From: Methylobacterium brachiatum
GTDB lineage: Bacteria; Pseudomonadota; Alphaproteobacteria; Rhizobiales; Beijerinckiaceae
Direction of reading: 5' to 3'
Assembly: GCF_020523825.1 (NCBI RefSeq)
Contig: NZ_JAJALK010000001.1
Coordinates: 310,001 to 374,000 of the forward strand
DNA length: 64,000 nt
The position numbers and the translations under genes are program-made. This document shows positions 29,389-37,811 of the stretch, in pieces. The notes under the pieces were generated by a model. It had not been told where the DNA came from. It was given only the letters and a program-made list of their open reading frames with translations, and did no database searches. The first letter of the stretch is position 1. Each line of letters begins with the position of its first letter.

Positions 29389-30786
29389 ATGGCGGGCATG
29401 GTGACGGAGAACGGGGTCTGGACAGCCGCGGATCGGATACGGGCCAGGCCGGCACCGCCCGGTGGCACCAAGGAGCGGGTCTCGGTCCGCACGGTCCGGA
29501 GGGAACTCGGCGGCGGGTCGTTCGGCGACATCGCTCGCGAGCTCAGGAAGTGGAAGGACAGAGAGGACTACCGGCCGGCCATCGAGCGGGCGGACCTGCC
29601 GGAGGCGTTCGAGAGGCGGCTCACGGTGATCGGGCGGGAGCTGCTTGAGATGGCCCGGGTCGAAGCGGCCCGGGCGGGTCTGGCGGACTTCGTCGGAGCG
29701 GAGGATTGCAGGGCCGCGGCGAGGGATCTGCTCGACGAGGCGCTGGACCGGGTCGATCTCTTGGAGGAGCGGGTCGCGGCATTGCAGGCCGAGCTGGACC
29801 GGGTGCGGGCCGTCGGCACTCAGGCCGGCGGGGCCGCGCCGCCCGTTTCCGCCGCGGGTGAGGCGGACTCCCTCGCGCAGGGTCGCGCCGGGCCCAGGTT
29901 TGTCGATACCGCGCACGGGCTCAAGCTGGCGCGAGAGGCGAACGACTTCTGGGGACAGGTGCGGGACGCGGTCGAAGCGGCGGTGCGCCAACGCGGCCCC
30001 ATGGCGGTCCACCCGCTCCTGAGAGCGCTCTCGACCCGGCTCAAGCAGGAGGGCGAGCGGGCGGGTTTCCCGCTCACAGAGGCGTGGCTGCGCTATCACC
30101 TCCTGCGCCTGGTGCAGGACGGCAACGGGCTGACCCTCGTCGGCCACCGGTTCGGGCTGGCCGAGCCCGAGCCCGAGCCGGACGTCGCGGCGACGTCCGA
30201 GCCGCCACTCGCCGAGGCGGTCGCGGCGATGGGGAAGCGGCCGTTCTGGCGCTTGTTCATGCGGGAGGTCCACGCCCTTCTCGCCAGGAGCGGGGCCCAG
30301 ACGGCGGAAGGCATCCTCGGCGGCCTGGATCCTGAGTTGGTCGCGGCGACGGGGCGCTTCCAGAGGATCACGCCCCGGCTGCTCCGGTGGAAGCTGCGCC
30401 AGCGCATAGCGGAGCGGAGGCCGTTCGAGGAACTCCCGGATGGGCGCTTCGCCGCCCTCGTGGGCGAAGCTCCCTGGGACGGTGAGAGCCCGGCCGGGGT
30501 CCCGGCGGCGAGGGCCGGACGACGCCCGCGGCCGAGGCCCGCGGCGAGCGGGGCCACCGCGGCGCGACAGCCGACTTATCCGACGCCCGCCCGCAGGCTA
30601 CGCCGCGGGGTCCGGCCGCACCGGCGGGGTTCGTTGTCGTGGGGCCACCGGCATCCCGGCCGGCGGCGGGGCATCGGCCGCGCCGCGAACGTCTTCGGCG
30701 ACCGTCGGGATCTGCGCGTGCGGTCCGGCGCCCTCGGAACCCGCGCCCGCGGCCGGACGCCCGATGACGACGGCGGCCACCCGTGA
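29389..30786 (+). CDS. KfrA-like DNA-binding protein
   Basis: A 465-residue protein. The N-terminal VSVRTVRRELGGGSFGDIARELRKWKD matches the KfrA DNA-binding domain. A helical coiled-coil region follows (DEALDRVDLLEERVAALQAEL), then a domain with RQRGPMAVHPLLRAL and YHLLRLVQDGNGLTLVG. The last 90 residues are Arg/Gly-rich and low in complexity. KfrA proteins are plasmid-encoded repressors that bind palindromes at their own promoters and assist plasmid stability. The palindromes at 29185 are suitably placed for autoregulation. A GTG nine bases downstream is an alternative start. Confidence 0.7.
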   Translation: MAGMVTENGVWTAADRIRARPAPPGGTKERVSVRTVRRELGGGSFGDIARELRKWKDREDYRPAIERADLPEAFERRLTVIGRELLEMARVEAARAGLADFVGAEDCRAAARDLLDEALDRVDLLEERVAALQAELDRVRAVGTQAGGAAPPVSAAGEADSLAQGRAGPRFVDTAHGLKLAREANDFWGQVRDAVEAAVRQRGPMAVHPLLRALSTRLKQEGERAGFPLTEAWLRYHLLRLVQDGNGLTLVGHRFGLAEPEPEPDVAATSEPPLAEAVAAMGKRPFWRLFMREVHALLARSGAQTAEGILGGLDPELVAATGRFQRITPRLLRWKLRQRIAERRPFEELPDGRFAALVGEAPWDGESPAGVPAARAGRRPRPRPAASGATAARQPTYPTPARRLRRGVRPHRRGSLSWGHRHPGRRRGIGRAANVFGDRRDLRVRSGALGTRARGRTPDDDGGHP

Positions 30787-30986
30787 CACGGTGCTCGCCC
30801 ATCGCGCGATGGTCGGACGGCACCAGCGGGTCGGGTCCAGGGCGTCGGCGTGGTGGTTGGTCGGTCCCTCGTCGAGGACGGCGCGATGGAGGCCGATGCG
30901 GTTGCGCGACCTCCGGACGCTCTCGGCCAGCCGCTGGAATGACGACCGAATCCCTCCGGCCGGCTTCGTCGCGCCGGTCACCGGGG

Positions 30987-32309
30987 TCAGCGCGGACGCC
31001 CGACGGGCTTAGCGATGGCGAGCACGCCCTTCAGGCCGCTCCCGAAGCGGGCGATCGTCTCCCGGTGCCCGCGCAGCTCGCTGTAGGGCAGGTAGCGCAG
31101 GTCGAGCTCGGCCACACGCGAGAAGGCGGGCCGGGCGAACTGCGCGCGCACGTCCTCCTCGCGGTTGTCGGGCGCCACCAGGAAGAAGTTGCGCGCGGCC
31201 CCGCCCTCGACCCCGAGCGCCAGGTCGAGCATCCGCACGATGCCCGAGTAGATGCTCGTCGTGTGCTCGACCTCGAAGGCGGCCGCGACGTCTCCGGCCG
31301 ACTTGTCCAGCCAGATCACGTCGATGAGCCGGACCGTCTCGGCCGACCCGTTCGCCGTCAGGCGCCCGGGCAGGCGGTCGAGGCAGCCGTCGGACAGGCG
31401 GCCCGCGGCGTAGGGGCGGTTGCCGTCGTTCGACGCGATCCAGACGTCGAAGCCGAGGGCGAGGCCGAGGTCGCGCAGCCAGCCCTGGACCTCGGTGTGG
31501 GTGTGGTCGGCCTCACGCGCGGCCAGCGCGGCCTTGGAGGCCGTGTCGGCGGCCTCCGCGCGCACGCGGTCGAGGTCCTCGCGCCAGCGGGCCAGCGCGG
31601 CGGCCCCGTCGCGCTCCGGCAGCGGGTATCGCCCGGACCCGACGTCGAACAGGAAGCCCGCGATGGCGCCGTAATCGTTGGAGAGCAGGCCGCGATGGGC
31701 GGCGTTGAGGGCGACGATGCCCCGGCGCATGGCGAGGTACTCGTCCCACTTGCCGAGCTTCACATTGGCGCCGGCGACGGCGTTGTAGCCCTTCACGATG
31801 GCCGTGTTGAACGGGGGCACAAGGGTGGGGTGCAGGAAGTACAGCAGGTTCGCCGCGGCCGGACCCAGCCCCTTGATGCGTTGCCGGTCGAGGGCGTGGA
31901 TGGCGGCCAGCACCCCGTCCTCTGCGCTGCAGCACAGGCAGGCGTCGAGGAACCGGCCGAACGCAACCTGGTTGGCGCGGTCTTCGTAGATGTCGGGGAT
32001 GCGCAGCTTAGGCTTCCAGAGGAAGGCGTGGTCGGCGCCCTTGAAGACCTGGCGCTGCTCCGCGATGGAGTGGACCACCGTTTCCAAGGACGAACCGCGA
32101 TAGGCGTTGCCGAACGCGTCGGCCCGGATCTCGTCGATCACCGCCTGGAGGCCGCGCCGGATCGAGCGGAAGTTCTTGATGCGCTCCTCCCACAGGAACC
32201 AGGTCCGATAGGAGGCGCCGGGGTCCTCGCGCCAATGCCGGATCAGGTTGCCGATCCAGGCGTCGTCCGAGGGGCGGTGATCCGTCCCGGTCTCTTCCGT
32301 CAGGCGCAT
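30987..32309 (-). CDS. PD-(D/E)XK-like nuclease domain protein
   Basis: About 440 residues from the ATG at 32309; in-frame ATGs at 32354 and 32384 are alternatives. The N-terminal half has RIKGLGPAAANLLYFLHPTLVPPFN, reminiscent of a helix-hairpin-helix DNA-binding region. A coiled coil follows near residue 270. The C-terminal half has LIDVIWLD followed by AAAFEVEHTTSIYSGIVRMLDL, the core of a restriction-nuclease-like fold with Glu where ExK nucleases have Lys. It may be a restriction-type endonuclease or a DNA-binding relative. It sits alone on the minus strand between the KfrA-like and ArsR genes. Confidence 0.6.
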   Translation of the reverse strand: MRLTEETGTDHRPSDDAWIGNLIRHWREDPGASYRTWFLWEERIKNFRSIRRGLQAVIDEIRADAFGNAYRGSSLETVVHSIAEQRQVFKGADHAFLWKPKLRIPDIYEDRANQVAFGRFLDACLCCSAEDGVLAAIHALDRQRIKGLGPAAANLLYFLHPTLVPPFNTAIVKGYNAVAGANVKLGKWDEYLAMRRGIVALNAAHRGLLSNDYGAIAGFLFDVGSGRYPLPERDGAAALARWREDLDRVRAEAADTASKAALAAREADHTHTEVQGWLRDLGLALGFDVWIASNDGNRPYAAGRLSDGCLDRLPGRLTANGSAETVRLIDVIWLDKSAGDVAAAFEVEHTTSIYSGIVRMLDLALGVEGGAARNFFLVAPDNREEDVRAQFARPAFSRVAELDLRYLPYSELRGHRETIARFGSGLKGVLAIAKPVGRPR

Positions 32310-32496
32310 CGGCGCGGCATTCCCAAAATCCGGATTCGGGCCGGAGCATACCATCGCCGCCCCGGTCGGCGCTGTCGTCGGCAAGTCTCAGCGGCGCGCC
32401 TCTGCCGGGCAAGGCCGCGCGGGCCCGGACAGGTCGCGGCGGTCGGGACGGCGCCGTTCGGGCGGCGGTTCCATGCCCGGTCGCGAGCCCGGTCCA

Positions 32497-32811
32497 TCAG
32501 GCCGACACCGAACCGGGACCGGCCGACCACTTCCGGTGCCCCCCCTCAGCGAGGAAGCCGATCAGGGCGTTCATCGCCGGATCGACCGCCCGGCAGACCA
32601 GCGTCGTGGCTTGGCGTTCCTGGGCGACCAGACCGGTCTGGATCAGACGGTGGAGATGATGGGAGAGCGTCGAGGCCGGGACATCGATGCGCTGCTGGAG
32701 GGCACCGACCGGCAGGCCGTCTCGGCCCGCCCGCGCGAGCGTACGGTACACCCTCAGGCGGGTCAGATTGCCGAGCGCCTCCAACTGTCGTGCCGCTAGT
32801 TCGAGCTCCAT
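32497..32811 (-). CDS. ArsR-family winged-helix repressor
   Basis: About 104 residues from the ATG at 32811. The wHTH is clear: ARQLEALGNLTRLRVYRTLAR, VGALQQRIDVPASTLSHHLHRLIQTGLVAQ, then a wing with ATTLVCRAVD. The ELCVCDL metal site of ArsR/SmtB is absent; single Cys only in LVCRA, so the ligand may not be a metal. A TTCTA-N6-TAGAA operator lies 43 bases upstream, and a near copy precedes the operon at 34575. It likely represses itself and that operon. Confidence 0.85.
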   Translation of the reverse strand: MELELAARQLEALGNLTRLRVYRTLARAGRDGLPVGALQQRIDVPASTLSHHLHRLIQTGLVAQERQATTLVCRAVDPAMNALIGFLAEGGHRKWSAGPGSVSA

Positions 32812-32850
32812 GGAAGCACCATGAAGACGCGGGACGGGGTGCGCAACCCT

Positions 32851-32872
32851 TATTTCTATATATCTAGAACTA
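32851..32872. promoter_or_regulatory. ArsR-type operator at the repressor's own promoter
   Basis: A 22-base AT-rich site with inverted TTCTA-N6-TAGAA (32854-32869), in otherwise very GC-rich DNA. Eighteen of 22 bases match the site at 34621-34642. Confidence 0.65.
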
Positions 32873-33439
32873 TCGCCGCGGAATGGGCGTTCGACCACGC
32901 GCGCCGACGCAGGGAGGTTCCGCTCCCTCGCGACCGACCGCTGCGCCCCTTCACGCTCGGATGCCCGACCCCATCAGCGCGGCGCGATGCCGTGGGGCAG
33001 CGGATCCATCGCCACCGGCGCCGAGATCGGTCGCGAGGCGCGTGACCACGGTAACCGGCTCAATCTTCCGGCACGCACGCGAACCCGAACCGTCTCCGGC
33101 GGCACCGCCTGCCCGGGCGTCCGGCAGCGGCGCGGCATCCCCGATGCGCCGTCGCCTCGTCCCTCCCGGACAAAGCTTGGGCAGCTCGATCGACCGTTCC
33201 CTGACCATGGCGCAACCCCCGTGTCCCGGCTTGCCGATTATGCCGGGAGTCGGCCACCCGTAACGCGTTACGCATAACGATACCCGTTACACGTTCGTCG
33301 AGAGGGCGCGTCCGGGACGATTTCCGAGGCTTCGAACGCCGGTCTTTCGACGTGCGCCGGCTCGCGCTGCGAAGCGGAAGCCGGTCCTCGTCGGCTCGCA
33401 TCCTCCGGGCGCCCTTGCCGTGGGCCGCCTGGGAAGCGG
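32873..33439. other. intergenic region with second copy of the KfrA-locus palindrome
   Basis: No convincing gene in 567 bases. Its notable content is the palindromic block at 33260-33296. Confidence 0.4.
33260..33296. repeat. palindromic site, inverted copy of the 29.2-kb site
   Basis: GTAACGCGTTAC (33260-33271) is a perfect palindrome and continues as GCATAACG. The reverse complement of 33260-33279 matches 29202-29220 except for one extra A. CCGTTACACG (33284-33293) also repeats part of the first site. The two sites bracket the KfrA-like, nuclease-like and ArsR genes. Confidence 0.6.
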
Positions 33440-33772
33440 TCAAGCGTCGTCCGGCTCGTCGCCGCGGTACGGCGACAGGCCGACGAGAACGCACGGGTCC
33501 AAGTCCCAGTCGTCGAAACCGGGGTCGAGCAGGCCGACCCCGTCCGCCGACAAGGCGTAGAACGCCTCGTAGGGGTTCGCGTCCCGGTGCGGAGCCGCCG
33601 TCGGCGCCCGGTCGCGGGAGAGGTCGCCCTGACCGATCCGGGCGCGCGAGGAGCCCGCCCCGGCGCGCACCCGGCGAGCGCTTCCGGAGCGACCGGGACG
33701 AACGGTCCCGGGCGAGGCGACGCGCGGCCGGGGTGCCGGCGAGACGCGGTTCGGTTTCGTGCGGTCGATCAT
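33440..33772 (-). CDS. hypothetical protein, second gene of ArsR-controlled pair
   Basis: A 110-residue protein. The first half is Arg/Pro/Ser-rich and probably disordered; the C-terminal part is acidic (GVGLLDPGFDDWDLDPCVLVGL). It follows the ParA-like gene by 17 bases on the same strand, so the two form an operon. No domain is recognised. Confidence 0.5.
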   Translation of the reverse strand: MIDRTKPNRVSPAPRPRVASPGTVRPGRSGSARRVRAGAGSSRARIGQGDLSRDRAPTAAPHRDANPYEAFYALSADGVGLLDPGFDDWDLDPCVLVGLSPYRGDEPDDA

Positions 33773-33789
33773 CGCTCTGGTCCTTTCCG

Positions 33790-34575
33790 TCAGGCGCGAA
33801 GGCGGGCGGGTTGCAATGCGCGGAGGCGAGCGGTCGCCACCGGCGTCGGGCGGGCTTTGCGGACGCGGTCGCCGACGGCCTCGGCGGTGCCGACGGGCGC
33901 GTCCCGGAGAAGCGGGTCGCCCAGGGCGGCGGCGCAGTCGAGGAGCCGCTCGTGCAGGGCACGGTCCCGGGCCGGGGAGAGCGGCGACATGAGCGCGGCC
34001 AGGTCACCCGCCTCGAAGCGCTCGGCGTCCGGATCCGCCGAAACGGCGAGGAGGGTGGCGGCGAGCGCGACCGCCGCGTACCGCATGCCGCCGCCGAGAT
34101 CCCCCGCGAGCAGCCGCATCTGTTCCAGCGGCGAGAGCCTCGGCAGCCGGAGCGGCAGGACGCGCGGGGCGATCCGCCAGGCCGGCTGGCCGAGCCCGCT
34201 GTCGCAGCGAAGGTGCCACGCCCCCGACGCGGTCGCGTGCAGGGCCTGGGCCGCGGTCAGCCGGCACGCGGTGGCCACGACGCGAAGGTGCCCGGGTTCG
34301 CCCGGACCGCCCTCGCGAAGCAGGTCCGTCGGCAGGACGGCGATCACGTCGCCTTCCGACCGTGCCGCCAGTCCCGAGAGGACGGCCGCCGCGTCGCCGG
34401 GATCGGGGCGGAGCAGGTCGAACGAACCCGAGAGGCGTGCCAGGCCACAGGCCTGGGCGCCGTTGGCGCCGACGGCGACGACGGTCGGACGGGTGCCGGC
34501 GGCGGTCAGGCCGCCGGCCACCAGCGCTGCGGCCAGGAGGCCGGTGCGGTCGTTGGAATGGATGGTCGCGATCAC
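33790..34575 (-). CDS. ParA-like protein with degraded P-loop
   Basis: About 261 residues from the GTG at 34575, chosen for its excellent ribosome site (AAAGGAGG). The start VIATIHSNDRTGLLAAALVAGGLTAAG has the layout of a ParA/MinD N-terminus (strand, P-loop, helix) but reads SNDRTG where KGGVGKT would be, so the ATP-binding lysine is missing. EGDVIAVLPTDLL follows at the Walker B position. The C-terminal half is Ala/Leu/Arg-rich without a recognised domain. Relation to ParA is inferred from pattern only. An ArsR-type operator lies directly upstream. Confidence 0.5.
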   Translation of the reverse strand: MIATIHSNDRTGLLAAALVAGGLTAAGTRPTVVAVGANGAQACGLARLSGSFDLLRPDPGDAAAVLSGLAARSEGDVIAVLPTDLLREGGPGEPGHLRVVATACRLTAAQALHATASGAWHLRCDSGLGQPAWRIAPRVLPLRLPRLSPLEQMRLLAGDLGGGMRYAAVALAATLLAVSADPDAERFEAGDLAALMSPLSPARDRALHERLLDCAAALGDPLLRDAPVGTAEAVGDRVRKARPTPVATARLRALQPARLRA

Positions 34576-34620
34576 GGCGTCCTCCTTTGGGCCGATGCAT
34601 CGAGGGAATCTTGCCATCTA

Positions 34621-34642
34621 TATTTCCATAAGTCTAGAAATA
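34621..34642. promoter_or_regulatory. ArsR-type operator upstream of ParA-like operon
   Basis: A 22-base site matching the one at 32851-32872 at 18 positions, including TATTTC, ATA, TCTAGAA and the final TA. It is 46 bases before the GTG at 34575, over the expected promoter. Confidence 0.62.
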
Positions 34643-35334
34643 CAGAAATTACTGGTTATCGGATCCCTGGTCGCGCCCGGCGTACTGTCTATCGCGCTTC
34701 GCGCGGTCCCGTGCTCGTGACGACCGCCATCGGCGTCCCGCCCTCCTCGAAGGCCGGGCCGTGGGCACGGCCCCTTGTCGCGTCCGTCAGCGCCCGCGAG
34801 ATCCGCACCCGTCAATTCCTGAAAGGCCTGAGGTGTGGTCCCCTCGTGCGACGCCGCCGCCGGCTCATCCCGGCATCGGCGCCTGAACGGGCGACCGTCG
34901 CGCCGAACCGGCGATCACGACGGTCGGTCAAGGCCGGCTCTCAGGGGCGCAGCGGGTCGTCTGCGCGACGACCGCCTGGGGCGTGGAAATCCAAGGACCG
35001 GCCGGCTTCGACCGCAGGTAGCCGCTCGGGTCGCCGGGCGCGGTTCGAAAGTGTCACACGATGCCTCATGCCGGTCGCGGGGAGCGGCCTCCGGCATCGT
35101 GACGCCGTTTCACCTCGGGCGTATGCGTAAGTAATTCGAGGCGCCCAACACTGTACGCCACGCCACCGTTAACCATTCCAAAAATATGGCTCTTGATAAT
35201 AGTTGGAATATGCTGTTCATTTCCGCTCTTTTGCCTTAAGATTCGCGGATCAATCACAACGTGTCCGACGTCGCGCGCCCTGTGGCCATTCCACCGGGCG
35301 TGCCGGCGTCCGGATTCCGTCATGGAGATTGCCC
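34643..35334. other. intergenic region with AT-rich promoter area
   Basis: No credible gene in about 690 bases. The stretch 35110-35260 is strikingly AT-rich (CAAAAATATGG, TTGATAATAG, GGAATATGC) and should hold the promoter of the plus-strand run that begins at 35335. GTATGCGTAA at 35120 resembles half of the KfrA-locus palindrome. Confidence 0.45.
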
Positions 35335-36363
35335 TTGATCTCTGCCTTCTTCGGTTCCGCTGGCCGGACCCATGCCGCCTACGCCGCGCTCCTTCTCGCC
35401 GACGCCTATGGCGTTCTCGGCCGCCCCGTCACGCTCCTGCGCGTCAGGTTCCCCGAGGAGGCCCCGTTGCCGGGCCGGACGGTCACGGAGGAGGGCCTCA
35501 CCGTCAGCGAGCGCGAGGCGCGCGACGCACGGGAGGCGGGAGAGATCGCGGCCGAGGCCGTGGGGCGGGACGATGATCTCGTCCTCGACCTGCCGGCGGC
35601 GTGCCTGGGGAACCTCGGGCTGAGGGCGCGCATCGACGCGCCGGTGCTGCCGGTGGGCCCGACCCCCTTCGAGGAGCATGCCGCGGCGTCGGCGCTCGCG
35701 GGCATGAACCCGTCGGAGGATTTCGGTCTGGACGTGGTCTCGCCGCCCTGGCTCCTCGGGTGCGGGCGCAGCGGCGGAGCCGCCGCTGCCGACGCGTTCG
35801 GCCGCGTCATGCGTGGGCACGAGGCGCTCGTGCCGGGTCGAGGCCGTGTCCGGACCCTGCCGACGGTCGTGCCGGCGTTCGGCCGCGGGGAGGCACAGCG
35901 CATCGCCGAAGGGGATCGCACGAGCCGCAGCCTCGGGGCCTCCGTCACGCTGCTCGCCGCCCTGCGCGCCGCCGCCGCGAACCCACATGCCGCCGAGGTC
36001 GACCCCGCCGCGTTCGCCGCGAACCTCGGTGTCGACGTCGAACAGGCTCGGGCGCCGGACGAGCGCGAGGCCGGCGACCGGCTGCGCGACCTCGCCGACG
36101 AGCTCCAGGGGATCCGCGACCAAGTCAAGCCGACGCGGGAGGACCTGCACGGCGCCCCGCGCCTTGAGCGGTGGCGGGCCTCCACCCGGTCCGTGAGAGT
36201 GCTCACCGGCGAGGTCCACGGGCATCCGAACTTCCCCGACGGCCGCCGCATCACCACGAGCGATCTGTACGCGTCCGATGGCCGGCGCTGGGCGCGCACC
36301 CTGTCGAGGTATTTCGTCCTGGGCCAACCCGACACGGGCGCCGAGCGCCTCGACCGGCACTAG
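35335..36363 (+). CDS. ParA/MinD-like protein with degraded P-loop
   Basis: A 342-residue protein read from a TTG at 35335, with TGGAG upstream. The N-terminus LISAFFGSAGRTHAAYAALLL looks like ParA, but the GKT of the P-loop is GRT, so the catalytic lysine is gone. DDDLVLDLPAACLG matches the ParA Walker B strand and APVLPVGPTPFEEHAAA the following helix. The C-terminal GRRITTSDLYASDGRRWARTL resembles tails in plasmid-encoded hypotheticals. It may bind another protein or DNA without hydrolysing ATP. First gene of the 35.3-43.6 kb run. Confidence 0.55.
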   Translation: MISAFFGSAGRTHAAYAALLLADAYGVLGRPVTLLRVRFPEEAPLPGRTVTEEGLTVSEREARDAREAGEIAAEAVGRDDDLVLDLPAACLGNLGLRARIDAPVLPVGPTPFEEHAAASALAGMNPSEDFGLDVVSPPWLLGCGRSGGAAAADAFGRVMRGHEALVPGRGRVRTLPTVVPAFGRGEAQRIAEGDRTSRSLGASVTLLAALRAAAANPHAAEVDPAAFAANLGVDVEQARAPDEREAGDRLRDLADELQGIRDQVKPTREDLHGAPRLERWRASTRSVRVLTGEVHGHPNFPDGRRITTSDLYASDGRRWARTLSRYFVLGQPDTGAERLDRH

Positions 36364-36452
36364 CCACCGCCATCCCGTCCGAACGAACCCCGCCCGCGCG
36401 CCTCGGCGCGCGGGAGCGGGTCCGTCTTGCCCGTCACGAGCCCGGAGGACGC

Positions 36453-36884
36453 ATGCGCGCGAGCGACGATTCCCATCCCCGCGACCGGACCCTCCCGCGC
36501 CGCGAGCCGCCCGCGGGAAGCCATCCGCTCGCGCTCTGGCGCACGGAGCGGCTTCCGGACATCGAGGCCTCCGCGATCCGGGAGGTCCGCCGAGCTCTCG
36601 CCGGCGGCGTTTGCCTGCATCATCGGTCCTGGCCCGCGGCCCGGAGGGGCGAGGCCGCGGCCGCCATCGCCGTCACGCTCGACCTAACGCGGCGCGCCGA
36701 ACCGGACCCCGCCGTCGTGGACCTCGCGCTCTCGACGGTGCTCGTCGCCGCCTGGCGGGGCGATGCGGCGGCCCGCACCGTCCTCGCCCACGTCCTCGCC
36801 GGCCTGCCGCCGGACGTGCGCGGCGGGCGTCCGGGCCGACCCGGAAGGCGGCGGCCCGGACGCCGCCCCCCGCCGCGGCGGTGA
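36453..36884 (+). CDS. hypothetical protein
   Basis: A 143-residue protein from the ATG at 36453 (GGAGGAC upstream). The middle is helical and Ala-rich (IEASAIREVRRALAGGVCL, VDLALSTVLVAAWRGDAAA) and the tail is a run of Gly/Arg/Pro. No domain is recognised. It lies between the ParA-like and metallophosphoesterase genes. Confidence 0.5.
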   Translation: MRASDDSHPRDRTLPRREPPAGSHPLALWRTERLPDIEASAIREVRRALAGGVCLHHRSWPAARRGEAAAAIAVTLDLTRRAEPDPAVVDLALSTVLVAAWRGDAAARTVLAHVLAGLPPDVRGGRPGRPGRRRPGRRPPPRR

Positions 36885-36935
36885 CCGCCGCATCCCGAAC
36901 AACGGGACGATCCCGACAACCAAGGAGTCGATCAC

Positions 36936-37727
36936 GTGCGGATCTGGACCTTCAGCGACTTGCACCGCGACCTGTCGCGGGCGCCGTGGACGCCCGGGCA
37001 CATCCCCGACGCCGACGTCGCCGTCGTCGCAGGCGATGTTGGGCAGGGCCTGGCGGACACCATCCTCTGGCTGGGCCAAGCCATCCGACCGATCATGCCG
37101 GTCGTGGTCGTGCCGGGAAACCATGAATTCTACGGCTCGGCCGTGGACGAGGAGCGCGCGCTCGGACGCCGGGCCGCGGAACGGCACGGCGTGACCCTGC
37201 TCGACGACGACACCGTCGAGATCGGCGGCGTCGCCTTCTCCGGCGGCACGCTCTGGACCGACTACGGCCTCGACGGCGCGGGAAACCGCCGGCGGGCCGT
37301 GGCGGCCGCGCAGGCCGGCCTCAACGATCACCGTTGCATCGCGACGACGCGCAACCCGGGCTGGCGCACCTTCCGGCCGGAAGACGCGGCGGCCCTGCAC
37401 GCCGCCAGCCGCGCCTTCCTGGAACGCGCGCTGCTGGAGGTCGACCCGCCGGGCGCGCGGGCGCGACCGCACGTCGTGGTCACGCACCACGCCCCCGCCC
37501 GTGCCTCGCTCGACCCGAGCTTCGCCGGCAGCGTGCTGAACCCGGCCTTCGCGAGCGACCTCGGCGGCCTCATCGCCGCCAGCCGCCCGGACCTCTGGCT
37601 TCACGGCCACGTCCACGCCAGCCGCGACCACCGGATCGGTCCGACCCGGATCCTGTGCAACCCCCTCGGCTACGACGGCGAGAACCCCGCCTTCGACCCC
37701 GCCTGCGTCGTCGAGGTGCCGTCGTAG
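36936..37727 (+). CDS. calcineurin-type metallophosphoesterase
   Basis: A 263-residue protein from a GTG at 36936. All the metal-binding motifs of the family are intact: WTFSDLHRDL (D-x-H, residues 4-13), VVAGDVGQG (GD), VVPGNHEFYG (GNHE), VVVTHHAPA (THH) and LHGHVHAS (GHxH). It should hydrolyse phosphomono- or diester bonds using two metal ions; the substrate is unknown. The protein at 39752 is a close relative with every one of these motifs changed. The AAA protease gene lies between the two. Confidence 0.88.
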   Translation: MRIWTFSDLHRDLSRAPWTPGHIPDADVAVVAGDVGQGLADTILWLGQAIRPIMPVVVVPGNHEFYGSAVDEERALGRRAAERHGVTLLDDDTVEIGGVAFSGGTLWTDYGLDGAGNRRRAVAAAQAGLNDHRCIATTRNPGWRTFRPEDAAALHAASRAFLERALLEVDPPGARARPHVVVTHHAPARASLDPSFAGSVLNPAFASDLGGLIAASRPDLWLHGHVHASRDHRIGPTRILCNPLGYDGENPAFDPACVVEVPS

Positions 37728-37811
37728 GCCGTCGCCGGCGGATGCCTGCCGCGACCCGGGCCCGACGTGACCCGGCCCCGGACCTCGACCCATCCTCGGA
37801 GCAAGGCGACC

